Below, in pieces: positions 1-5,751 of a DNA stretch of 6,557 nucleotides (its first letter is position 1; each line of letters starts with the position of its first letter). Source of the stretch: an uncultured Collinsella sp. (GTDB lineage Bacteria; Actinomycetota; Coriobacteriia; Coriobacteriales; Coriobacteriaceae); the NCBI GenBank assembly GCA_900552735.1, contig USBA01000106.1, positions 1 through 6,557 on the forward strand, written 5' to 3'. A program made the position numbers and the translations under genes. The notes beneath the pieces are model-generated. The model was not told the origin of the DNA. It searched no databases and was given only the letters and a program-made list of their open reading frames with translations.

Positions 1-1379
1 TGGACCAGGCATTTATCGGGGAAAAACGGGCATAAGCGACGGGCGCACTCGCGCGAGGCCGTCGTAAAGTCGGGACGGTTGACGCTGCGCCAACGAATGC
101 CGAGCGAGTCGAGGTCGCCATCGGCCGACTGACACACGTACGCCATGATGACCGCGACCGCCGTAAGCGTGTCGGCAGGATCACGCTTAGTCGTAATTTC
201 GACTTGGCTACGGCTCATGCGCTCAAGCTTGCGCAAGCATGGATAGTGGTCATAGCCCTTGAGGGCGCAAAACGATAAGCCTCCGTCCAGCTGATCGGCA
301 AGTTTGGGCAGCTCATGATACATGAGCTGGTCGGCAAGATTATTCGATTTAGTCGCGATACCAACCGTGATGTTGTTGCGGCGTGCGGCCTCGGCAAAAG
401 GCACCAGGTAAGCCATCGATTTGCCGACGCCCGTCCCCGCCTCAATCACGCGATGCGTTCCCGTAACGAGCGCGTCACGGACCTCGAGCGCCATCGCGAT
501 TTGCTCATCGCGCGGCTCGTACGTGGGATACATGCGATTGACTAGGCCACCGGGGGCATAATCCGCCTCGATCTCTTCACGGCTCGGCATCTTAAGGACC
601 GGCAACTCGTCCGCATCAACGCGATCGTCTGCACGATCGGCCTTGAGCACGTCAGCACGAGCGGCGCTGAGCGAAAATATCGAACCCGGGTTCTGGCCGG
701 CCAAAAAAGAAAAAATGGGGCGATAGGACCAAGGCACGTCCGCGTGCATGTCCGCCAAGCGCGCCATAAGGCCCGAAGGCAGGTCGGTAAGCGCAACCAA
801 CAGCACGCGCCACACACCGCACAGGGCATCAACGTCTGCGTTCGCGCGATGCGACACCGAATCGCACCCAAACAAGTCGGCCATAAAAGACAGCTTGTGC
901 GAGGCCAAGCGCGGAAGTGCGATGCGCGACAGTGCCAGCGAATCGATCCAGATGTCGCTGACGTTGACACCGCCCTTGACCGACTCGATAAACGAACGGT
1001 CGAAGGTGGCGTTATGCGCAATCACCGGGCAGCCGCCGACAAAATCGGCGAGAGCGGCCACGGCATCGACGGCCGATGGGGCATCCACCACATCGGCGTT
1101 TGTAATGCTCGTGAGTTCGGTAATCTCGGCGGGAATCAGCTGCTTGGGGTGCACGAAGGTATCGAACCGGTCGACGATCTCGCGGCCCGAAAGACGGGCA
1201 GCCGAGATCTCAATCAGTTCATTGTCCTGCACCGAAAGACCCGTGGTTTCGGTATCGAGGACGATAACATCTTCCTCGATGAGACCAAACGATTGGGTTT
1301 TGGCACGCTCGGCAAGCGTGGCATAGGAATCGATGACAAACTGCGGCGTTCCCGACGAAACAGCGTCCTCGATTAGCAT
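1..1379 (-). CDS. dinG: DinG-type ATP-dependent helicase with N-terminal DEDDh exonuclease domain (3' end of gene cut by window edge)
   Basis: The first 459 codons are open to the window edge; the C-terminal helicase half is missing. Residues about 38-190 form a DnaQ-like 3'-5' exonuclease domain. I see ExoI VLDTETTGL (D42, E44), ExoII HNATFD (H122-D127) and ExoIII HRANADVD (H177, D182), which is a complete DEDDh set. The superfamily 2 helicase part begins near residue 290 and has Walker A GTGVGKS (315-321, K320). C381 in the context KGYDHYPC, then C445, C450 and C457, match the four-cysteine Fe-S pattern of E. coli DinG/XPD helicases. The family unwinds DNA during repair and at replication-transcription conflicts. 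The ATG at 1379-1377 overlaps the ddl stop (ATGCTAA). I see no strong Shine-Dalgarno sequence, so translation probably depends on coupling to ddl. The exact start is less certain than the identity, because about 40 residues precede the exonuclease domain. Confidence 0.9.
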   Translation of the reverse strand, partial: MLIEDAVSSGTPQFVIDSYATLAERAKTQSFGLIEEDVIVLDTETTGLSVQDNELIEISAARLSGREIVDRFDTFVHPKQLIPAEITELTSITNADVVDAPSAVDAVAALADFVGGCPVIAHNATFDRSFIESVKGGVNVSDIWIDSLALSRIALPRLASHKLSFMADLFGCDSVSHRANADVDALCGVWRVLLVALTDLPSGLMARLADMHADVPWSYRPIFSFLAGQNPGSIFSLSAARADVLKADRADDRVDADELPVLKMPSREEIEADYAPGGLVNRMYPTYEPRDEQIAMALEVRDALVTGTHRVIEAGTGVGKSMAYLVPFAEAARRNNITVGIATKSNNLADQLMYHELPKLADQLDGGLSFCALKGYDHYPCLRKLERMSRSQVEITTKRDPADTLTAVAVIMAYVCQSADGDLDSLGIRWRSVNRPDFTTASRECARRLCPFFPDKCLV

Positions 1380-2338
1380 GCAACGCCCGCTCGACGAAGT
1401 CCCATACGAATCAGACTGTCACAGACCTGTGGGAACGTCATGTCATCGGTGTGGCGAATCTCATCCGGATACAGCGACGTATCGGTCATGCCGGGAATCG
1501 TGTTGGTCTCGAGGATGACGGGGCCATCCTCGCTCACGATAAAGTCGCTGCGCGAGATACCCAGGCAGCCGAGTGCCTTATGGGCAGCACAGGCGAGCTC
1601 CTGAGCACGAGCATAGTTCTCGGGCGAAATCTGCGCCGGAATGCGATGGATATCCGTGGGGTCCACATACTTCACGTCCAGATCGTAGAACTCGCAGTCC
1701 TCGGGCTTACGGATCTCAACAATCGGCAGGGCGCGCACGTCATCCTCGCCGTATACGCCGACGGTAATCTCGGTACCCTCGATGCACTTCTCGACCAGCA
1801 CTTTGTCGCCGTACTCAAACGCCTTGGCGATTGCCGCGGGTAGCTCGGAGGGCTCATGGACCAGAGAGATGCCATAGCTGGAGCCGTTGACGGCGGGCTT
1901 TACAAAGCACCGCTCGCCACAAATCTCGACGATACGATCGATATCGACCTCGTCGCCCGCCTCAAGCGCCAGGCCGGGGGCAATGGGGATGCCCGCCTTG
2001 GCATACAGAAGCTTTGAAACCTCTTTATCGGCGCCACATGCGCTGGCGAGCACGCCTGACGCCGTGTAGGGGATACCCAGCGTCTCCATGGCCCCCTGCA
2101 TGGCGCCATCCTCGCCGCCGGCGCCGTGCATGGCGATAAACGCCACGTCGAAGCCACCGGTCGCCATAGTCACCATAAAGCCATCGGCGGCGGTGTCGAG
2201 CAGCTCCACCGAGGTGTAGCCGGCCTCCTTCAGTGCCACCACGACATTCTTTCCAGAATTGAGCGAAATCTCGCGTTCGGCGGAATGGCCGCCCGCCAAG
2301 ACCGCTACGTGCATGTTCTCTAGGCTTTTACCCGGCAT
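1373..2338 (-). CDS. ddl: D-alanine--D-alanine ligase
   Basis: This cytoplasmic ATP-grasp enzyme joins two D-alanines using ATP, giving the dipeptide that MurF adds to the peptidoglycan precursor. At 321 aa the length is normal. Visible motifs are GGHSAEREISL (16-26; E21 matches the catalytic Glu of E. coli DdlB), HGAGGEDGAMQG (71-82), KPAVNGSSYG (147-156, ATP and substrate loop), EFYDLDVKY (216-224) and the Mg-binding block SRSDF...ETNTIPGMT (262-285; D265, E277, N279). The omega-loop KY pair (K223, Y224) is the form found in D-Ala-D-Ala enzymes; vancomycin-resistance D-Ala-D-Lac ligases lack this Tyr. I therefore read it as a housekeeping ligase and not as VanA-like. The ATG at 2338 is chosen over Met9 because AGGAGGAG lies 7 nt upstream. 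It is the first gene of an operon with the exonuclease-helicase. Confidence 0.96.
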   Translation of the reverse strand: MPGKSLENMHVAVLAGGHSAEREISLNSGKNVVVALKEAGYTSVELLDTAADGFMVTMATGGFDVAFIAMHGAGGEDGAMQGAMETLGIPYTASGVLASACGADKEVSKLLYAKAGIPIAPGLALEAGDEVDIDRIVEICGERCFVKPAVNGSSYGISLVHEPSELPAAIAKAFEYGDKVLVEKCIEGTEITVGVYGEDDVRALPIVEIRKPEDCEFYDLDVKYVDPTDIHRIPAQISPENYARAQELACAAHKALGCLGISRSDFIVSEDGPVILETNTIPGMTDTSLYPDEIRHTDDMTFPQVCDSLIRMGLRRAGVAC

Positions 2339-2423
2339 GGGCAGACTCCTCCTCTATAATTCCTGCAGCTGATACCATATTGTAGCGATACCCTCTACGT
2401 TTCCCCAAAATCGAAAGGCTTCC
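2339..2423. promoter_or_regulatory. Divergent ddl / rlmN intergenic region with candidate -10 boxes
   Basis: All signals for two divergent genes must fit in 85 bp. On the plus strand a perfect TATAAT lies at 2355-2360, about 64 nt before rlmN, but there is no recognisable -35 box about 17 bp upstream, where the ddl start codon sits. On the minus strand TACAAT lies at 2384-2379, about 40 nt before ddl, also with a poor -35. Before rlmN, GAAAGG at 2413-2418 is a plausible ribosome binding site, 5 nt from the ATG. The -10 assignments rest on hexamer matches alone. Confidence 0.4.
2346..2353 (-). promoter_or_regulatory. Ribosome binding site of ddl
   Basis: The minus strand reads AGGAGGAG, 7 nt before the ATG at 2338. 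This near-perfect anti-Shine-Dalgarno match decides the start in favour of MPGKSL over the internal Met9. Confidence 0.85.
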
Positions 2424-3476
2424 ATGAATCCCAGGACTAAATCTCAGGACATTCGCGACTTGAGCCAAAACGATATTCGCGAGCTCGTGGCCGAACTTGG
2501 CCAGCCCGCCTTCCGCGCAAAGCAGCTCATCGAATGGGTTTTTGAGAAGAACGTTTGTTCGTTTGATGACATGACCAACCTTCCCAAGGCCTTCCGCGAG
2601 CAGCTGAAGGAGGCATTTGCCTTCGACACGCCGACCGAGCTCGCCAAGCAGGTGTCTAAGGATGGCTCTCGTAAATACCTACTCGAGTACCACGACGGTA
2701 TCTCCGTCGAGACCGTCGGCATGCCTCGTCGCAACAAGCTGTCTGTCTGCGTATCTACCCAAGCCGGCTGTGGTATGGGCTGCGCTTTTTGCGCTACCGG
2801 TCTGAACGGCCTCAAGCGCTCACTGACCGCTCAAGAGATCGTTGACCAGGTACTGCATGTTTCCAACGACTTTGGTGAGCGCGCGACGAGCGTCGTGTTC
2901 ATGGGCCAGGGTGAGCCTTTCGCCAACTACGACGAGGTCCTCAAGGCACTGCGTATTCTTAATGACCCCGATGGAATCGGTATTGGAGCACGTCATCTCA
3001 CTGTCTCCACCAGCGGCGTCATTCCTGGTATTCGCAAGTTTGCCGACATTCCCGAGCAGTTCACGCTCGCCGTCTCGCTGCACTCTGCCATTCAGTCCAC
3101 GCGCAATAAGCTCATGCCGGGCGTTAAGAAGTACACGCTTTTGCGCCTTCACGAGGCCCTTCAGCTCTACACCGAAAAGACCGGCCGCCGTCCGACATAC
3201 GAATACGCCATGATCGAGGGCGTCAATGACACCAACCCCGAGATGCAGGCGCTCTGCGACTTCTGCGAGGGCACGCTGTGCCACGTCAACCTGATCCAGC
3301 TCAACGATATCGAGGGCAGTCCTCTCAAACCGTCACCGATTCATAAGGTTGAAGACCTTCAGCGTCGTCTTGAGTCCCGTGGCATTGAGACCACGATCCG
3401 TAACTCTCGCGGCAACGATATCGACGCTGCTTGCGGCCAACTCAAGCAGCGCTTCAAGGTTCAGAAGAACGCGTAG
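2424..3476 (+). CDS. rlmN: 23S rRNA (A2503-C2) / tRNA (A37-C2) methyltransferase RlmN, radical SAM
   Basis: RlmN is a radical-SAM enzyme that methylates C2 of A2503 in the 23S rRNA peptidyl-transferase centre and, in characterised members, C2 of A37 in some tRNAs. At 350 aa it is full length. The N-terminal part (about 10-100) is the usual helical accessory domain. The radical SAM cluster motif CGMGCAFC gives C116, C120 and C123. C109 in SVCVSTQAGC, 7 residues before the cluster, and C337 in DIDAACGQL match the two mechanistic cysteines (C118 and C355 of E. coli). MGQGEP (160-165) is the SAM-binding GEP motif, and SLHSA and NSRG are also family-typical. The related Cfr resistance enzyme shares this fold, but the sequence reads as ordinary RlmN throughout. 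It is the only plus-strand gene in the window and is probably monocistronic, converging on the parAB operon. Confidence 0.97.
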   Translation: MNPRTKSQDIRDLSQNDIRELVAELGQPAFRAKQLIEWVFEKNVCSFDDMTNLPKAFREQLKEAFAFDTPTELAKQVSKDGSRKYLLEYHDGISVETVGMPRRNKLSVCVSTQAGCGMGCAFCATGLNGLKRSLTAQEIVDQVLHVSNDFGERATSVVFMGQGEPFANYDEVLKALRILNDPDGIGIGARHLTVSTSGVIPGIRKFADIPEQFTLAVSLHSAIQSTRNKLMPGVKKYTLLRLHEALQLYTEKTGRRPTYEYAMIEGVNDTNPEMQALCDFCEGTLCHVNLIQLNDIEGSPLKPSPIHKVEDLQRRLESRGIETTIRNSRGNDIDAACGQLKQRFKVQKNA

Positions 3477-3492
3477 GGGAGACCAACCTAAA

Positions 3493-3508
3493 CGTTTCAT
3501 GTGAAACA
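3493..3508. promoter_or_regulatory. parS: Degenerate parS-like site downstream of rlmN
   Basis: CGTTTCATGTGAAACA matches the 16-bp parS sequence TGTTTCACGTGAAACA at 14 of 16 positions. It differs at the first base and at one of the two central bases (CACGTG becomes CATGTG). It begins 17 bp after the rlmN stop. With the perfect sites at 5650-5742 it brackets the parA-parB-small gene operon. The central change could weaken ParB binding, so whether it functions is uncertain. Confidence 0.55.
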
Positions 3509-3511
3509 TCG

Positions 3512-3547
3512 AACAGCCCCGGTTGCTTAATTGCAACCGGGGCTGTT
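3512..3547 (+). terminator. Hairpin after rlmN, probable transcription terminator
   Basis: A perfect 15-bp GC-rich stem, AACAGCCCCGGTTGC paired with GCAACCGGGGCTGTT, encloses a 6-nt TTAATT loop 35 nt after the rlmN stop. Only a short TTT follows on the plus strand (then CATATCT), so the U-tract is weak. The stem is symmetrical and might also act on readthrough from the minus strand. Confidence 0.7.
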
Positions 3548-3603
3548 TCATATCTATCGCTAATTCGCATCGAGCGATTGTTCAACAACTTTTTCGAAAG
3601 AAA

Positions 3604-3643
3604 TAAGGGGTCCTTGTTCTGGCGTTCAGACAAGGACCCCTTA
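3604..3643 (-). terminator. Rho-independent terminator of the parA-parB-small gene operon
   Basis: TAAGGGGTCCTTGT pairs with ACAAGGACCCCTTA (14 bp), and the stem extends through CTG/CAG with a single bulged base to a short loop. On the minus strand the stem is followed by TTTC-rich sequence (TTATTTCTTTC) and preceded by a T run. On the plus strand the following bases are A-rich, so it is oriented to end minus-strand transcription, 25 nt after the small gene's stop codon. Confidence 0.75.
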
Positions 3644-3668
3644 AAAAAGGCTAGTAATTGTTAGGTAC

Positions 3669-3923
3669 CTAAAAGCCTACATTTTCCCATTGATGGTTAA
3701 CCCAATCTTGATTAATCTTGGGATTCTTAGTTACCTGAGCTGTACGCATAGCGACATCCTCAGTCATAACATCCATTTTCTTTTTGGACGTATCGACGAT
3801 ATCTTGCGCTCCGCGAAGCAGACGACCACGCAATTCATCGTCTGTTGCGATCTTAAATCCCGCAAACGCACCAACCGCTACAGTTGCAGCCAAAGCAAGA
3901 GCAGTCAGAACTTTATTCTTCAT
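3669..3923 (-). CDS. Small membrane-anchored protein of unknown function, coupled to parB
   Basis: I do not recognise this 84-aa protein. It opens MKNK, then has one hydrophobic segment at about residues 5-23 (VLTALALAATVAVGAFAGF). A charged, probably helical stretch follows at 28-60 (DDELRGRLLRGAQDIVDTSKKK), then a polar tail ending WVNHQWENVGF. There is no lipobox, and a signal-peptidase site is not clear, so I read it as a single-pass membrane anchor. The glycine-rich anchor followed by a basic amphipathic helix loosely recalls YtxH-type small proteins, but no signature confirms this. The ATG at 3923 lies inside the end of parB (11-nt overlap), with AGGGAG 6 nt upstream; the longer reading would need a TTG at 3941. 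It is the last gene of the parAB operon before the terminator, which suggests a link to the origin, the membrane or the cell envelope. Confidence 0.8.
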   Translation of the reverse strand: MKNKVLTALALAATVAVGAFAGFKIATDDELRGRLLRGAQDIVDTSKKKMDVMTEDVAMRTAQVTKNPKINQDWVNHQWENVGF

Positions 3924-4818
3924 CCTGATCTCCCTGGTCAAATTGAATCATCTCGCCAAGAATGCGAGACAGCTCTTCCTCATCCTTAAACTCGATCTCG
4001 ATTTTATTCTTGCCGCGCGAGCTCTTGACGCGAACGTTCGTGTTAAACACCTGACGCAGAACGCGTGCAGCCTTCTTAAAAGACTGAGGCGTTGCAGGGC
4101 GAGGTGTTTTAGGCGTCTCTCCGGCAGAAAACAGTGGGGCAAGATTTTCTGTCGCACGGACAGACAATCCCTCTGCAACAACCTTCTCAGCAAGATTAAT
4201 GCGCGCATCTTCATACGGAACCGCAAGAATTGCACGCGCATGACCAGCAGTCAGTTTGCCTTCGAAGATCATCTGCTGAACTACCTCTGGAAGATCAAGC
4301 AGGCGCAACGAATTGGTGATTGCGGAACGAGACTTGCTGACAGCCTTTGACAAGGCTTCTTGAGTCATACCGCTCGCATCGATGAGCTGTCGATATCCCT
4401 TTGCCTCTTCGACGGGGTTAAGGTCAGAGCGCTGAAGGTTTTCAATCAGTGCGAGTGCAAGCATCTGCTCATCATCAACATCTTTAATGATGACGGGGAG
4501 CTCCTCAAGACCCGCAAGTTTCGAAGCCTGATAACGGCGCTCACCCGCGATAATCTCATAGCCATTACCGTGCTTGCGCACAAGAAGCGGCTGAAGAACG
4601 CCATGCTCCTGAATTGACTCACTCAACTCTCGAAGCTCGGTCTCGTTGAAGTGAATTCGTGGCTGATTTGGGTTCGGAACGATGTCTTCGATTGGAAGCT
4701 TAGTTTCCGAAACGGCATTTGATGCTGACGCTGCAGATCCACCAGTCTCATATTCAGCTTCTGAGACCAGTGCATTGAGACCACGACCCAAGCCGCCGCG
4801 CTTCTTAGGACTAGGCAC
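3913..4818 (-). CDS. parB: Chromosome partition protein ParB (CTP-dependent parS-binding clamp)
   Basis: ParB binds parS, uses CTP to close into a sliding clamp that spreads along DNA near the origin, and stimulates ParA. At 301 aa it is a typical chromosomal Spo0J-class protein. Its N-terminal KKRGGLGRGLNALV (5-18) is the ParA-interacting motif of the family. The CTP-binding domain includes PNPNQPR (48-54), GERRYQAS (92-99) and ENLQRSDLNP (126-135). A helix-turn-helix (MTQEALSKAVSKSRSAITNS, about 151-170) and GHARAIL (192-198) form the parS-reading domain. A linker at about 230-247 leads to a C-terminal dimerisation domain. The start is GTG at 4818, overlapping the parA stop by 8 nt, with GAGGTGAT a few bases upstream. 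The four parS-like sequences in this window are its presumed targets, so autoregulation at the operon promoter is plausible. Confidence 0.96.
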   Translation of the reverse strand: MPSPKKRGGLGRGLNALVSEAEYETGGSAASASNAVSETKLPIEDIVPNPNQPRIHFNETELRELSESIQEHGVLQPLLVRKHGNGYEIIAGERRYQASKLAGLEELPVIIKDVDDEQMLALALIENLQRSDLNPVEEAKGYRQLIDASGMTQEALSKAVSKSRSAITNSLRLLDLPEVVQQMIFEGKLTAGHARAILAVPYEDARINLAEKVVAEGLSVRATENLAPLFSAGETPKTPRPATPQSFKKAARVLRQVFNTNVRVKSSRGKNKIEIEFKDEEELSRILGEMIQFDQGDQDEE

Positions 4819-5611
4819 GCTTAATCACCTCTTTAGCAAGGTTCATATACGCCTTTGCGCCCTTGTTCTGTGGCGCATAGGTAATTACTGGCTCTCCGAA
4901 CGAGGGTGCTTCTGAAATTTTAACTGTGCGTGGAATCAAGGTCTTGAATGCCTTGTCACCAAAATACGATTGAACCTCTTCCACAACCTGGTTCGAAAGC
5001 GATGTACGCGAATCGTACATAGTCATGAGCACGCCATAAGTATCAAGGCTCTTATTAAGGCGTGTTTTAACCATCTTCATCGATTCAAGCAGCTTTGTGA
5101 CACCTTCGAGTGCGTAATATTCGCATTGAATAGGAATCAAAACACTGTCTGCTGCTGTTAACGCATTGATGGTCAGCAAACCAAGCGATGGCGGGCAATC
5201 GATGAATATAAAATCAAACTCATCCTGAACAGGCTCAAGCAGATCCTTTAAGCGAGTCTCACGGGCAATCGCACTGACAAGTTCGATTTCCGCACCCGCA
5301 AGCTGGATAGTTGCCGGGATTACAAATACCTTATTGCAATTTGTATCAAGAACGAGCGATTCCGCCGGAACATCGTTCAGCAATGCATCATAGATGCAGT
5401 GATCGAGTTCTTCTTTTTCGATTCCAAAACCACTCGTACTATTACCCTGCGGGTCAAAATCGACAATTAACGTCTTTCGGCCCAGTTCACCCAACGCTGC
5501 TGCAAGATTTACAGCCGTGGTGGACTTACCTACGCCGCCTTTTTGGTTGATGATAGCAATGACACGCGTGTCTTTTGCACTCTTAGAACGCTTAACGTCG
5601 CGAAATCCCAC
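4811..5611 (-). CDS. parA: Chromosome partition ATPase ParA (Soj)
   Basis: ParA is a MinD/ParA-family P-loop ATPase. The ATP-bound dimer coats DNA non-specifically and ParB triggers its release, which drives or positions the origin region. At 266 aa it is the short chromosomal type with no N-terminal helix-turn-helix domain, unlike P1-type plasmid ParA proteins. The deviant Walker A is KGGVGKST (24-31; signature Lys24 and Lys29). Switch I region VDFDPQGNS is at 50-58, Walker B FIFIDCPPSLG at 134-144 (D138), and the family-typical IPRTVKISEAPSFGEP, part of the DNA-binding surface, at 226-241. The start is GTG at 5611, with AGGAGGG ending 3 nt upstream; no alternative ATG precedes the P-loop. 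The three perfect parS sites lie directly upstream in its leader, and parB overlaps its 3' end. Confidence 0.97.
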   Translation of the reverse strand: MGFRDVKRSKSAKDTRVIAIINQKGGVGKSTTAVNLAAALGELGRKTLIVDFDPQGNSTSGFGIEKEELDHCIYDALLNDVPAESLVLDTNCNKVFVIPATIQLAGAEIELVSAIARETRLKDLLEPVQDEFDFIFIDCPPSLGLLTINALTAADSVLIPIQCEYYALEGVTKLLESMKMVKTRLNKSLDTYGVLMTMYDSRTSLSNQVVEEVQSYFGDKAFKTLIPRTVKISEAPSFGEPVITYAPQNKGAKAYMNLAKEVIKRA

Positions 5612-5614
5612 GGT

Positions 5615-5621
5615 CCCTCCT
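5615..5621 (-). promoter_or_regulatory. Ribosome binding site of parA
   Basis: The minus strand reads AGGAGGG and then ACC before the GTG at 5611. The strong match supports the GTG start; the spacing is slightly short. Confidence 0.8.
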
Positions 5622-5649
5622 GGTGTATTTAAAGCTGTTGAATGGAGGA

Positions 5650-5665
5650 TGTTTCACGTGAAACA
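5650..5665. promoter_or_regulatory. parS: parS site 1 (nearest parA)
   Basis: This is an exact copy of the bacterial chromosomal parS sequence TGTTTCACGTGAAACA, 38 bp upstream of the parA start. Palindromic symmetry stops at 16 bp here. Confidence 0.95.
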
Positions 5666-5678
5666 ATCCGATTCGGCA

Positions 5679-5714
5679 TCGATTGTTATGTTTCACGTGA
5701 AACATAACAATCGA
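5679..5714. repeat. 36-bp perfect palindrome centred on the middle parS
   Basis: The 16-bp parS at 5689-5704 is flanked on the left by TCGATTGTTA (5679-5688) and on the right by its exact complement TAACAATCGA (5705-5714). Symmetry breaks at 5678/5715. The arm motif AACAATC also occurs at 5662-5668, overlapping the right half of parS 1. In a transcript from upstream the element could fold into a long AU-rich hairpin, but no U-tract follows on either strand, so it is not an obvious terminator. Confidence 0.9.
5689..5704. promoter_or_regulatory. parS: parS site 2 (middle)
   Basis: This is an exact TGTTTCACGTGAAACA. Its centre is 39 bp from site 1 and 38 bp from site 3. It is the core of the 36-bp palindrome. 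Confidence 0.95.
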
Positions 5715-5722
5715 CACTATCC

Positions 5723-5751
5723 ATTATGTTTCACGTGAAACATCTAGGCAA
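5723..5751 (-). promoter_or_regulatory. Candidate parAB promoter with parS inside its spacer
   Basis: On the minus strand TTGCCT (5751-5746) is a 4/6 match to the -35 consensus and CATAAT (5728-5723) a 5/6 match to -10, with a 17-bp spacer. The spacer is almost entirely parS 3, so ParB bound there would overlap the polymerase footprint. The predicted transcript would start near 5716 with a leader of about 105 nt carrying the other two sites. The -35 overlaps the end of rsmG. This rests on motif spacing alone. Confidence 0.35.
5727..5742. promoter_or_regulatory. parS: parS site 3 (abutting rsmG)
   Basis: This is an exact TGTTTCACGTGAAACA, palindromic over 18 bp (5726-5743). It ends one base before the rsmG stop codon (5746-5744). 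Confidence 0.95.

Noticed and set aside
744..1376. Long plus-strand open frames (210 and 192 codons) and a 159-codon frame at 542-1021 on the minus strand
   Set aside because: They overlap the exonuclease-helicase gene, which shows intact catalytic motifs. Their translations have no recognisable domain and the composition expected of shadow frames in GC-rich coding DNA.
1373..2338. Ligase as a vancomycin-resistance D-Ala-D-Lac or D-Ala-D-Ser enzyme
   Set aside because: The omega loop keeps the Lys-Tyr pair of ordinary D-Ala-D-Ala ligases, and no vanH, vanX or vanT-like neighbour is present.
2820..3284. 154-codon minus-strand open frame opposite rlmN
   Set aside because: It is a mirror of the RlmN catalytic domain coding sequence, with no independent support.
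2424..3476. RlmN as the resistance methyltransferase Cfr
   Set aside because: The sequence reads as typical RlmN with the usual N-terminal domain, in a chromosomal housekeeping context with no mobile-element signs.
3924..3941. Six-residue longer start (TTG at 3941) for the small membrane protein
   Set aside because: The ATG at 3923 has a better start codon, a ribosome binding site at suitable distance, and begins with the typical MKNK before the hydrophobic segment.
3784..4350. 188-codon plus-strand open frame opposite parB
   Set aside because: It is antisense to well-conserved ParB domains, with no motif and no convincing ribosome binding site.
4703..4713. GTTTCCGAAAC inside parB as a possible further parS site
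   Set aside because: It lacks the CACGTG core and the half-site spacing is wrong; it is explained by coding sequence.
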